DNA from: Beta vulgaris subsp. vulgaris
Taxonomy: Eukaryota > Streptophyta > Magnoliopsida > Caryophyllales > Amaranthaceae
DNA length: 64,000 bases
Direction of reading: 5' to 3'
Assembly: GCF_026745355.1 (NCBI RefSeq)
Contig: NC_079203.1
Span: forward strand, 5,454,352 to 5,518,351
The notes beneath the pieces are model-generated. The model did not search any database, was not told the DNA's origin, and saw nothing but the letters and a program-made list of their open reading frames with translations. Below are positions 1 through 10,447 of this stretch, piece after piece. Positions within the stretch are counted from its first letter, which is position 1. Each line of letters opens with the position of its first letter. A program made the position numbers and the translations under genes.

Positions 1-146
1 CGCAGCAATATTAACCAATATTGCTGCGATTTAAAACCGCAACAATATAATTATTACCTATTGCTGCCCCCTTAATTGCTGCGCGCCCAAAACCGCAGCA
101 ATAGGCCACTTTTTTACTGCAGCAAATAGCATTTATTCTACTAGTG
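1..146. mobile_element. CACTA (En/Spm-type) transposon, one terminus
   Basis: The sequence ends in CTACTAGTG, the inverse complement of a CACTAG terminus, at 146. The inner part carries repeated subterminal motifs in both orientations (AACCGCAGC and GCTGCG type), the usual layout of CACTA subterminal repeats. The following bases open directly in the reverse-transcriptase frame of a LINE, so the transposon was inserted into that LINE. The other end lies outside the window. Confidence 0.75.
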
Positions 147-150
147 TTCG

Positions 151-1615
151 GTTCTGATTAATGGAAAGCCATTTGTTGATTTTCGCCCTCACAGGGGTAT
201 TAGACAGGGAGACCCCATGTCTCCGTATCTATTTATTTTATGTGCAAAGGTTTTCTGTCATCTGATCAGGAGCGGGAGGAATGACTTTCGTTGAGGGTGA
301 TTAGAGGTGCTCCTACGGTCCCAGCTGTTAGTCACCTGTTGTTTGCTAATGATTGCATTATCTTTTCTAGAGCTTCTTTGCAGGATGCGGCGGCTATTCA
401 ACATGCTCTTAAGCTCTATGAAAAGGCTTCGGGGCAGAAGGTAAATCTTAATAAGACGAAAATTTCTTTTAGTTAAGGGGTGCCTGTTGATAGGAGAGGT
501 GACATCTCTCATCTTATTGGAGTTCAGGAGGTGGACATTCATGATAGATATTTGGGGCTTCCTACGGTGGTGGGGAGATCAAAGAAGGTGATTACTAGAG
601 GGGTTAAGGAGAAACTGTGGAAGAAGCTTCAAGGGTACGGTGGAAAGGGATGGTGTTGTCTAAAGCAGGTAGGGAGGTCATGATAAAGACTGTGGGCCAA
701 TGTCTTCCTACCTACGCGATGAGTGTATTCAAGTTTCCATTCTCATTTTGTGATGAGATTAGAGCCTTTATTTCTCAGTTCTGGTGGGTCAAAAGAGTGG
801 GGAGCGCAAGATTCAATATATGGGTGGCTTCGAAGAAACTATGTAGGCCAAAGGTTGAAGGAGGCCTAGGGTTTAGGGATATGAAAATGTTTAACTGGGT
901 TTATTGGGGAAGCAAGGGTGGCGTCTCACTATGCATCAAGGCAATTTGGTTGAACAAGTTTTGAAGGCGCACTACTACCCAAAATTCATCTTTTATGGAA
1001 GCCAAGTTGGGCACTTGTCCAAGATATACATGGAGGGGTATTTGGGAGGCTCGATGGGTGCTAAAAAGAGGGATGAGATGGAGGGTGGGTGATGGGGAAA
1101 AAATTAAGGTGTTGAAGGATGCTTGGATTCCGGGCTCTCAGTCGCCGGAAAGTGCTCTCTCTGTGCCAGACGGGGGTTACCTTGACTTAGAAGTAGGTGC
1201 GTTGATTGATCTGATCACAAGATCATGGAATGAGGTCCTTCTCTCTCAACTCTTTCTCCCTTATGAAGATAGAATTTTGAGTATTCCTTTGAGCCACAAG
1301 CTCCCGGAAGATATGTTATGTTGGGATCTAGAGAAGGCTGGAATATATTTGGTTAAGTGGGCTTTTCATGCTATTGCTAATGATGCGTGGTCGATGAGAG
1401 AGGAGTCGACTTCTTCGGTGAATCAACTGGGGAATATGATTTGGAGTGCGGATGTTTTTCCTAGATTCAAGATCTTTGCATGGCGGGCTTGTTTGGAAGC
1501 TCTTCCAACCCGGCTTGGTTTGAGTCGTAGAATGCAACACTTATTGTCGGAGTGTGGTATTTGTGGGGCGGCGGCTGAGTTGGGAATGCACGCCCTCTTT
1601 TCTTGTGTAGGTTAG
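151..1615 (+). pseudogene. LINE ORF2 fragment: reverse transcriptase and zf-RVT
   Basis: Degenerate LINE ORF2. From 151 the frame reads through a typical RT block containing RGIRQGDPMSPYLF. The next block, in another frame from 291, holds FANDCIIF in place of the catalytic F/YADD box, so the second Asp pair is altered. A stop follows at 474-476, the same frame then continues to 683, and the reading moves to other frames at 617-964 and 995-1615. The last block includes FPRFKIFAWRACLEALPTR and a CGICG...H Cys/His group typical of zf-RVT. It copied LINE RNA by target-primed reverse transcription. At least two frameshifts, a stop and the changed FADD box make it inactive. Confidence 0.8.
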
Positions 1616-1674
1616 CGCAGAGTATTTGGGCGGAGTATGGGGTGAGATAGTGGTTCCTAGGGGATGTTCTTCTA

Positions 1675-2375
1675 TTGCAGATTGGTAGAGTTATCTGTTC
1701 AAAGATAAGAGTAACGAGGAAGTGGAGAAGTTTCTTGTTGTTTGTTGTGCCATCTGGAGTGCGCGGTGTAAGGCCACGATGGAGGAGGAGTATGTGGCAC
1801 TGCACTTATGCTATGCGAATCTGGAGGGAAGTGAAGGAGGCCCAATCATGCACGACTCGTGCTAGTCCGAAGATGGAGATCCCTTATGCGACGAAGTGGA
1901 GCAAACCATCGTCGGGTTGGGTGAAATGTAATGTAGACGTTGGTGTTGTTGGGGCGATGGGCGTTGGTGTGGGGGCCGTGTGTAGGGACGCTGAAGGTGA
2001 GGTGCTTGCGTGTGTGGTGGCACAGCAAAGAGTGAGTTGGGAGACTCGTGTGGCCGAAGCTCGTGCAGTGTTGGAAGGTGTGCACCTTGCCAAGCTCTTG
2101 GGCTTTCTCAAGTGATCGAGAGCGATTGTTTACAAGTGATTCAGGCTCTCTAGCTAAAGTCCTCGGGAGCTAGTGACTTTTATTTGCTCATTGAGGATAT
2201 TTTGGAGTATGTTAATTATTTTGATGTTGTAGTGTGGTCTTTTATTAAGCGTTTTGGTAATAGGCTAGCTCATGTTCTTGCTCATCTCCAACCTATGGAG
2301 TTTGGCTGTAGGCGGTGGGTTGATTCTTTCCCGGACATTGTTTCTCATGTTGCTGCTTTTGATTTATTAACATAG
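1675..2375 (+). pseudogene. LINE ORF2 C-terminal RNase H (RVT_3) domain
   Basis: C-terminal RNase H-like domain of the same LINE. The first segment (to 2115) has the strand GWVKCNVDVGVVGAMGVGVG followed by GAVCRDAEGEVL, matching the opening of plant RVT_3 domains in which the first Asp follows VKCNVD. After a frameshift near 2110 the text VIESDCLQVIQAL and then RLAHVLAHL (2184-2375) completes the fold. In related elements it removes the RNA strand of the hybrid. It ends about 25 bp before the poly-A tail, as expected for the 3' end of ORF2. The frameshift and a stop near 2150 mark it as decayed. Confidence 0.7.
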
Positions 2376-2424
2376 TTCCTCTTTTGAGGTTTCCTTAAAA
2401 AAAAAAAAAAAAAAAGGAAAAAAA

Positions 2425-2644
2425 CTATAGATTGAGTACCTTGAGATCAAAATGCGGCCGGAGTCCTAGAGTGAGCTCTGGGTTTGAACAAGCCGGATAA
2501 TAATGTGCTTGCGCTGAATACGCGGCATTTTCTCCTATTATGCTTTGTAGACGATTTTTATCTAACCCCAGTCCTTGCGACATTAAGCTCAATAGTCGAT
2601 TCATTAGAGGTCCAATTTCCATTCCATATTCGGCTATAGTCTCC
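2425..2644 (-). pseudogene. 2OGD copy A exon 2, truncated
   Basis: Begins after a minus-strand TATAG acceptor (2645-2646 = AG) and keeps phase with exon 1. It carries AQAHYYPACSNPELTLGL, which matches the N-Y-Y-P motif region of the family with the usual NYYP Asn replaced by His. The reading ends LNL-stop where host sequence meets the LINE A-tract. About 110 nt of the expected 328-nt exon are missing. Confidence 0.8.
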
Positions 2645-3846
2645 CTATACAACCAAAAACAATAGAACATTAAATCACTTAAATGGCGTGATACATAAAA
2701 GTAAATGGAATGAAAAGCCAATTTACGTGAATTAGTACTACCATGTTGCAACAACCAAAACTAACATTATTTAATTGATTAATTAGTATTTAGTTGCGAC
2801 TAGTAGGATATTCAACGATTGCATACAAAATTTTATGGCTATGTGTAGCATTAATTGGTCAATGTAAGTGAAACAAAAATAGGAGGGAAAGATGTGTGGC
2901 CTGTGGGGTTGATTTGTACAATGTATTGATCTTCTATTTTCCTTTTTTTATGTGGGCAATTAATCTTCTATTACACTTCTTTATATCTATTTGAACAAAA
3001 CCAACCTTAGTCCACCGGTAAAGACTTCAATCGTCAAATAAATACAAGATTGAATAATTAGAGTTACTATTCAACTCAATTTTCTGAATTTGTATAAATT
3101 TTCTCAACCGTTCTTCTCTGAACTTTTCATTAACTTTTGTGAACTTTTTTTTAACTTTCTTAATCTTTCTTAACTTCTTAACTTTTGATTAGGAATACTG
3201 CATTATATAATAAATACATGACAAATATCTTTAAGATATATTATCTTATAATTTCTTTTCATTATGTGTTTGGTAATATTTGAAAATTATATTACAGGGA
3301 TAGTTTCCTAATAAGAGTGACATTGTAATGCTATATATATAATCAAGATGCGGTAAGAATCATACTCTAAAATAAGGACTAAGAACCAATATAGACCCTT
3401 AAATCATCAAAATCGGATGGACTACGTCATTTTTGTGTGATTAATGACATTTTCATAATCATACAACTTTTCAAATTGGTTCCAATTTCTTTACTTTTAC
3501 AGAAGTCTCATCTACTTTTGGACCAATTTTATTTACTTTTACTAGTTTTCATTTACTTATTACATTAAATTAACTTAAACTTTTCCAAATCTAAACATTC
3601 AAAAATTATATTAAATTTTAGTTAGTAATGATGATATTCTACGATTATTTACTTTTCAATCAATATGATTTACTATGATTTCTTTTTCATTAAAGACTTG
3701 GTTCTCATTGGAACGTGTATGTGTGCGCGTGTGTGTCTTTATTGTACTCATGCATGGTTCATTATTGAACACACAATAATGCAATACAACCTCATATTAT
3801 TGTATATTTGTCTCCCTCCCACAAACTTAACACTTTTCTTATTTTT

Positions 3847-3848
<2 letters not shown>

Positions 3849-3920
<72 letters not shown>
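3849..3920. repeat. (TA)36 microsatellite
   Basis: An uninterrupted run of 36 TA dinucleotides within intron 1 of dioxygenase copy A. It generates spurious Tyr-Ile repeat ORFs on the plus strand. Confidence 0.97.
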
Positions 3921-3924
<4 letters not shown>

Positions 3925-4180
3925 GAGGTCACTTGTCTTAGGGTCGGCATTACAATTATAATTTTTTGGAGTTGGTTATTTATTCATATACAAGGGGTTA
4001 TTTCAATTTTTTGGAATTACTTATATAAATTGAAGGGCTATTTTTTTTTGAAGGAGAAATTAATTGAAGGTTTACTAATATCTATAGTTAGTTTGTCTTT
4101 CACAAATGTGGCCACAATATATAGATTTTAATTTTGGCCCAACCCTAGAGAAGAGTTGTTGAAAATCTATATATAAATAA

Positions 4181-4724
4181 GGAAAACTTGCACAAAATCA
4201 CCTTAAGTTTTCACTTATTTAGAAACACCCACCTTTACGTTTTTTTCCCTAAATTTCCACCTAAACTTTACAAAACCTTTATAAACTCCCAACACTTAAC
4301 GAATTTTGCCAAACTCCGTTAGTGGTGGGACCCACATCAGTTATTTCTTTATTTTTCCCTCCAAACAACTCACTTCCCTCATTCATCTCTACAAAAATGT
4401 TGTCTGGAACCCAGAAATTTACCCAGATTTCAAGAGAGATGAATGAAGAGAGAGAGAATGGAAAAAGAGGGAGAACTTAATGGTGGGAAGAGGAAGACGA
4501 CATCATTTTTGGAGAGATGAATGAGGGAAGTGAGTTGTTTGGAGGGAAAAACAAAAGAAATAACCGATGTGGGTCCCACTACTAATGGAGTTTGGCAAAA
4601 CCCGTTAAGTGGTGGGAGTTTATAAAGGTTTTGTAAAGTTTAGGTGGAAATTTAGGAAAAAAAAGACATAAAGGTGGGAGTTTCTAATTAAGTGAAAACT
4701 TAAGGTGGTTTGTGCAAATTTTCC
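4181..4724. mobile_element. Mutator-like foldback MITE with 9-bp TSD
   Basis: A 544-bp foldback element whose arms (about 4181-4392 and 4512-4724) are inverted copies of each other. The ends are GGAAAACTTGCACA on the left and, reverse-complemented, GGAAAATTTGCACA on the right. It is flanked by a perfect 9-bp duplication TATAAATAA at 4172-4180 and 4725-4733, the length typical of Mutator/MULE insertions. It has no coding capacity and sits inside intron 1 of dioxygenase copy A. Confidence 0.88.
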
Positions 4725-5257
4725 TATAAATAAAGGAGAAATTTTTCGAGAGCATATAGAGAGCTACTCAAGATTTTGAGAGCATATAACTTCTCAAAAT
4801 TTCGAGAGCATAGAGAATGCTACCTAAGCCTGACATTTCATTTTTTTTTTAAAGAGAGCTGTAAATATACATAAATACATATAAGTTTTGGGCAAGGGAA
4901 AATTAGTTTTTTCTTTTGAATGAACAACTTAAGTTATTATACCATGTAAATTTGAATATAACTTTTGACAGATTCAATATACTTACTAGGAAAAAAATAT
5001 AACTTTTGAGTAATCATAATATTACAATTTCCATACAATTGAAGAGTGCTCGAAGTATATTTTAAAATAAGATTCATTTACAATATAGTTTTACAACTTA
5101 TGAAAATATATTTATTTAGACGATTAATAACATATTCTTTACTTTATTTTAAATACATGTAAAAGTAGCTATGAGAATAGCTACTATATATGATTATAGC
5201 ATTCAAGCATTACATGTAGTTATTTGATACATGTAAAAGTAGCTATGAGAATAGGAG

Positions 5258-5998
5258 AGCTCTTATGAGAACACCTCATCTATGTGAGAAGACTTTTTTG
5301 TGCGAGAACAAATCTGGACTTTTGGAGCTAATCTGATCTAACCGTTTGAAACACACTTATGAGTAATGTCAATTTCATAATTTACTTTAACACTTATCCC
5401 CTTCTTCCACGCTACTTTCACGCCACTTCTTTTCTCTCTCTAAAATTTTAGACAACTTCTCTTTGTCTTTCCCCTGTAGTATGTCGTTCATGAAGATTTT
5501 TCCAAAATTTTAATTCGATTTTTTGCGGATTCCACATTATTCTTTCTAAAATTCAACAAGTATTATTCGAACTTTTCTTGCAAATTTTAGTTCGATTTTC
5601 TTACAGATTTTAGTTCATTTTTGTTGTTTGATTTGAATGGAGTTTTCTTCAAAATTTTAGTTTGATTTTGTTGTTTGATTTTAATGTAGTTTTCTTCAAA
5701 GCTTTTCGATTTTGGTATTGATTGAAATATATTAGAATTGATTATCCTTTGGTATGGAATTGTTGTGGTATTGATATTCTACATTATTATCGTTTCTATT
5801 ATAGTCACATTATCACCATACATGATCAATATATGCAAAACGTATATCATGTTCTAAATTAATGTGTATCATGTTCTAAAATAATGAGCAACATGTTCTG
5901 AAATGATGTACATCATATTCTAAAATAATGTACATCATATTTTGACCTACATCTATTCTCACATATGATATATGTTCTCACATAAGGAGACATTCTCA
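5258..5998. repeat. TIR-bounded unit, class unclear
   Basis: The left end reads TTATGAGAACACCTCATC and ATGTGAGAAG. The right end, reverse-complemented, reads ATGAGAATGTCTCC and TATGTGAGAAC, so about 26 bp of imperfect terminal inverted repeat can be seen. No target duplication is convincing. A 29-bp direct repeat (about 5152-5180 and 5229-5257) lies just to the left. It is probably a small non-autonomous DNA transposon. Confidence 0.4.
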
Positions 5999-6003
5999 TT
6001 GAA

Positions 6004-6694
6004 TCTCAACCCTATATATAAGGAAAAATCAGAGTTCAATTTTGAATGAATAACCTACATTTTATACTTTGTTATTAATTGAATATAACTTTTGCTACAT
6101 AAATTAGTATTTCAAAATCTTAGTGTTACTCAACTGGGCCAAAACAAATTAATATTACTACATAATTCATTAAAGAAATTTTGTTGTATGATTAATTTAT
6201 ACAACCTATAAAAAACATATGAATTATAACAAAGTAGGACTATAAGAAATATGAATCATAATACGACTAAGAGTATATATTATTTCCATTATACCATTAG
6301 AGGCAATAATGACAAAATATTATAGCAACAATAGGACTATAATTTAACAATTTATATGTAAGAGGAAATTTTAAAGAGTGTGGAGCTGCATGTTTTATCT
6401 TCAAATATATTTTGAATTAAAACAAAAAACACAAATAATATATAATTGATTCGTAATAGAGTTTGGATTCACTGAATTACCTAAGAATTAGATAATCCAA
6501 ACTATAATAAAATAATTTTTAATGTAAATCAGTATTTCTTTATATTAGAAAACATCCCAAATAGATATATGTAACAAAATAATAAAAAATGGAGTAAATA
6601 TTTGTTTTATCTTATTTATTATCACATCTAACAAATGCATATAGTTTTATTACATAAAAAATTATCCGTGCATGTCACAGGTTCTAAAAACTAG
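6004..6694 (+). mobile_element. Possible non-autonomous Helitron
   Basis: It begins TCTCAACCCTATATATAAGG, resembling plant Helitron 5' ends. It ends with a decayed GC hairpin (about 6666-6681, CCGTGCATGTCACAGG) followed after 9 bp by CTAG|T, the Helitron 3' rule. No coding sequence is seen. The hairpin is imperfect and the 5' flank is A, so the call is tentative. Confidence 0.45.
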
Positions 6695-7304
6695 TATCTA
6701 GAGGTTAAAGTTCGGTGTACAGTTTGGATTTAGAACTAACCTAATCTAATCCAAACAAAATTTGGATTTTAATTTTTCAATCCAAATTCAAACCAATTAG
6801 AGTCTGGGTCCAAACCAATCAAATCCAATTTTTCAGACACTAGATTGGATCCGTACTAAATTATCCAATTATTTCAAACTTTGTTTTCTCGATGAAATAA
6901 TTTTGGTGCAAGCATCAATATAAAATGTTCGATAATATAAGTAATTCACACGATCTCATCAAAGTTCGTTAATAAACTAATAACAACTAATAAGTCATTA
7001 CAAACTCATAATTCATTACAACAGATGGTTCAACAATATCATAACATCATGTTCAACTATACAACAGGTTCAACTTTATAGCAACAAGTTAGATTTTTAA
7101 CTTTTACGATAAGGGAAGAGCTGCCGCACTATTTATTTTTTAAGAAAAAATCAGTCATAAGTTTTATCATAAATAAACCATATAAAGCCTATTTACTATA
7201 TAGTTATTTTGGATATAATCACCTACCCTCAATCCAATTCAATTAAGATGAACCGATTTTAAAAAAAATACTCAATCCAAATCCAATATGAATTACTAAA
7301 AGGT

Positions 7305-7499
7305 GGATAGGAGTTAACTCAAGTGGGTAGAGCACTCCCCCTTGGCCCCTGAGGTCAGGGGTTCGATCCTTACCCCCATCATTGGGGGTATTTTCTTAGC
7401 ATGCTATGCATGCCTTACCAGCCAATTGGTGTTTCCTATAGGTTAGTAGTCTTGTAGGGGTTAGCCCTTGGGCTGACTTAATTACCTAATCAAAAGAAA
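7305..7499 (+). mobile_element. tRNA-derived SINE with 10-bp TSD
   Basis: About 195 bp headed by an RNA polymerase III promoter: A box TAACTCAAGTGGGTAGAGC (about 7314-7332) and B box GGTTCGATCC (7360-7369). The flanks are a perfect 10-bp direct repeat ACTAAAAGGT (7295-7304 and 7500-7509), which supports target-primed insertion. It lies in intron 1 of dioxygenase copy A. It is not a functional tRNA: there is no matching acceptor stem. Confidence 0.85.
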
Positions 7500-7547
7500 A
7501 CTAAAAGGTTTGGATTTTTTTTGTAAGAAGTGACCCGGACCCCGCAC

Positions 7548-7690
7548 GGGTCGGGTCAGGGTCAGTGCGAGTCGGGAGCGGGTTGGGTCATAAAAGGGTC
7601 GCCTCGTAAAGAGTCGGTAGTGGGCCGGGCCAAATGGGTAGAGGGCTTATAGCGGGTCGATAATGGGCGGGTCGGTAAACGAGCAAGAAA
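7548..7690 (+). other. G-rich, quadruplex-prone tract
   Basis: Seven GGG runs fall within 7548-7598 with spacers mostly of 2-4 nt, and more follow to about 7680. The tract is far more GC-rich than its surroundings. It is on the non-template strand relative to the dioxygenase and lies in its intron. No protein-coding reading is supported. Confidence 0.6.
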
Positions 7691-8073
7691 AACAAGGAAC
7701 AAAAAGAGCCAAAAGTAAGTATAAATGAATGCGAATCCGAATATGTAATTGTTTTTACAAAACTTATTTTATTTTTTAAAATTATTGGGTTTCTTTGTTG
7801 ACCCTATAATGGCCCTATCCAATAATGACTTTGTCCAATAAAATCCTATCCAATAAAAGTTGTGTGAAATTGACTCTAACCCTTTAACCATTGGGCTACC
7901 CTGTCCAATAACCACGTCTACTTGAGAGTAAGGAGGAAGGATAAGGAGAATCCCTACCCACAAATTGCCTCTAGCTAGTGGGGTGCTCTCCTTACCACTA
8001 AACCAAAAATTAGTTGGTTCCTACTAAGTATACTGATATATAAATTAATAAAGCAACGGAGGTACATATATAC

Positions 8074-8528
8074 CTGTAGCAAGTTGGATCTTGAGGCAAG
8101 TTGGAGGTATAACTATGATCAACAGGATCCCAAGTGTGGAAAAGTGCCTCACTCCACATAGGGATAATCTTGTCTTCTTCGGTTTTGACATAGTACTTGA
8201 AAATTTTCCCGTCTTCCATGTGATCAGATGAGACGAGATGAGACTTTTTTTCATGGCTTAACTCAAAAAATGTTGTGATGACATCTAGTACTTTGGCACA
8301 CAACTCTTCTTTAACCCCATGATTTGTGATCTGAAAAAACCCAAAATTTTCACAAGCTTCTGCTATCTTTTGAACGAGGATATCATGATCCTCATTCATG
8401 TCAATGACCGGAATCGTCTCACGAGAAATATCTTCAAGATTTGGCCTATGGGTTTCAGGAAGAACGAATTTCGGGGTTATAGATGAAGATGAACTCACAT
8501 TGTCATCTGCCCACTGGAAAGAAGTCAT
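8074..8528 (-). CDS. 2OGD copy A exon 1
   Basis: 455 nt, open throughout, ending in a phase-2 donor. The conserved start is the ATG at 8528 (MTSFQWADDN), which lines up with the N terminus of copy B. The longer start at 8639 gives a basic, hydroxyl-rich N-terminal extension that could act as a targeting peptide if used, but this is speculative. Confidence 0.75.
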
Positions 8529-8781
8529 TTGGTACAAACTTTTATTATTTTTCAGGGTTTTGAAGTTTGAACAGAATACAGGCCACCTGATATAAGTGAA
8601 GGTTCTTGCGTGAAGGCGCAACGTATGTATAAGAGCCATTACGTGTTAGGATTTAGGAATATAAAGAAGAAATTAGCGTTAACATTGTATTAGTTGCCGC
8701 GTTTAAACATTTATTAAACATAAATATAATCCATGTCGTGCTTGATGTTTATGTTTATGTATTTTTAAGTAGAGTTGACAT

Positions 8782-9843
8782 CAGTGGCGGAGCCACGTGG
8801 TAACAAGGGGTAGCACGTGCTACCCCTGATTTTTATAAAAAAAATTGATTTTTTTTAAAAGAAAAAGAAGCGCTGAAAAATGAAAAACAAATAAACCCTA
8901 CTTTCCGCTGCGTGACTGTCCTTTCCTCTTCTCTCTCCTCGACTCCGCGTTCTCTCTCCTCCCATCTCTTCAGAATTTTGAATCTTGCCTTGGGATTCGT
9001 TCACCTCTTCGTTAGCCTCCAACCTCCATTAACTTCTTCGCGGTTGTGCCGTTGTTCCGACCTCCGACCTCGATCATGGTTGTCCTCTTCATTGCAAATT
9101 GTAGTTGTGCAGTTAAGATCTTGTTTACCGAATAAAACATCTTCTTTTGGTAAATTCCTTGGAAGCATTATTGTTGTTCTTGTTTTAGGGATCCAGGTAC
9201 TTTTTTTTCTTCCTTTTCTTTGATATCTTGATGGTTATGTATAAACTTTGATTCCCAGTGAATTTTAATTGTTTGTCAAAGAATTATTAGTAAATTATTG
9301 TTAGTTTATTGTATTTTTGGGAAGGAATTTGTTAGTAAATTTTTACTTGTAGGTTTCTGGATCGTTAATGAATTTTCACTAACTGGTTAGTGAATGGATT
9401 CGTATTGTCAGTGAATGAATTGTTACTTGGTGAATAGATTGTTAGTGAATGGTTAGTACTGAATCGATTTGTTAAAAGTGATTAGTAAATTATTGTGTCA
9501 TGTGTATATATTGATTAGTAAATAAATTGTTAGTGAATGGATTCTCTAGAATGACTCAAATCAAAAGCAAATTACAAAATAGCGAGCGAGATGAATTTTT
9601 GAAACATAGTTTAGTTATTTATCTTGAAGAAGGATTTGTTTTTGGATATAAAGTTGATGCAATTGCTAAATTGTTCTAGAATTTGAGAACTTGTTGTGAA
9701 CAATTGTAGTTCTTTTACTAAAACATTTTTAGGTTGTATTAGGATTTTGTAACATTTTGAATTTAGTAGTTGTGAATTTCTTTGCACTCGATGGTATCGT
9801 AAAATTACGCTACCCCTCACCAGGAATCCTGGATCCGCCCCTG
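8782..9843. mobile_element. Non-autonomous hAT element, 8-bp TSD
   Basis: A 1062-bp element with ends CAGTGGCGGAGCCACG and, reverse-complemented, CAGGGGCGGATCCAGG. It is flanked by a perfect 8-bp duplication GTTGACAT (8774-8781 and 9844-9851), the hAT hallmark. The left third has a pyrimidine-rich segment resembling a plant 5' UTR or first exon (8905-9200). The middle is a degenerate series of GTTAGTGAATGG-like repeats. No transposase is visible. It lies 135 bp upstream of the longest start of dioxygenase copy A, so it occupies that gene's promoter region. Confidence 0.88.
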
Positions 9844-9851
9844 GTTGACAT

Positions 9852-10447
9852 GATATACCGAGAAGCAAATAACATGATAAATTCAAGCGCAGAAGTTTAT
9901 GGTGTAATTGGGGACCACCAATAAAAGCAGTAATATATCTACTTTTCACAGAAATTTAACAAAAATGGCGTTGAATTTAGCTGCAGCAACTAGGCTTTAA
10001 AAAATAAATTAAAACCATGTTGTACATGATGAAGAGTTTTTTTGGTAGAACTGGCATTGCTAAACCGAGAAGCTGATGGCGTGACAGCAACATCTATACC
10101 GTGGACTCAGAGCTATATTTTTGCTCATTGATAATTTTATACTCATTTTGAGTTCTACAATGATCAATTAGTAATTAACTAGTCTTTGATATATGTAATT
10201 TTTTTTCTCATTTGGAGATCTAAAAATCAACATCAAATAAGAAAATAGCTTTAAATGTATGGTACACTTGGATTATCTATAGTACAAATTGGAGCATCAA
10301 TTCATGATAGTGAAGAGTATACAAGTTTCATGTTGTGTTTTACAATATTTTTCACGATTTGAGGAACAGTTCAATGCCTTCCTAGATATAATTTACGGAT
10401 TCCAAATTTGAGGATGCATGTTACATGTTTTGGCACGACGTAGCAAC
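9852..10447. other. Unassigned intergenic sequence
   Basis: AT-rich sequence without a supported gene. A short ATG-initiated stretch near 9964 encodes only 11 residues before a stop. I see no repeat boundaries here. Confidence 0.6.

Larger units (their letters stand above)
147..2424 (+). mobile_element. L1-clade LINE, 3' part of ORF2 plus poly-A tail
   Basis: The 3' half of a plant L1-type non-LTR retrotransposon. It shows, in order, the reverse transcriptase core, the zinc-binding zf-RVT region and an RNase H domain, and ends in an A-tract (about 2397-2424). The 5' half is cut off by the CACTA end at 146. The 3' tail abuts exon 2 of a dioxygenase gene on the opposite strand, so this insertion broke that exon. 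The target-site duplication cannot be checked because the 5' end is outside the window. Confidence 0.85.
2425..8528 (-). pseudogene. 2-oxoglutarate/Fe(II)-dependent dioxygenase, copy A (LINE-disrupted)
   Basis: Paralogue of the dioxygenase at 17931-29123. Exon 1 (8074-8528) encodes the DIOX_N region with IPVIDMNE and ACENFGFFQITNHGV. Its donor (ACAG|GTATAT) splits an Arg codon exactly as in copy B. Exon 2 starts at 2644 after a TATAG acceptor and reads ETIAEYGMEIGPLM onward to LRPHFDLKVL, including the first two iron ligands (His and Asp of HFD). It then hits a stop at the junction with the LINE poly-A tract. The rest of exon 2 and exon 3 (third His, R-x-S) are not in the window. Members oxidise small metabolites using 2-oxoglutarate and O2. 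An in-frame ATG at 8639 would add 37 residues, but alignment to copy B supports 8528. Confidence 0.8.

Noticed and set aside
3370..3710. Possible MITE with AGAACCAA near both ends
   Set aside because: Inverted identity is only about 8 bp and no target duplication was found.
3665..4131. Two overlapping ORFs of about 100 codons with long Tyr-Ile runs
   Set aside because: They are created by the (TA)36 microsatellite; nothing outside the repeat looks coding.
7311..7370. tRNA-like A and B boxes
   Set aside because: No cloverleaf or acceptor stem; flanking duplications show a SINE, so not a tRNA gene.
7780..8020. Possible second SINE on the minus strand (GTTTAGTGGTAAGG-like text)
   Set aside because: A-box-like text occurs twice but no convincing B box or target duplication was found.
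8912..9223. 103-codon Ser/Leu-rich ORF
   Set aside because: Lies inside the hAT element in pyrimidine-rich UTR-like sequence; no domain or homologue-like pattern.
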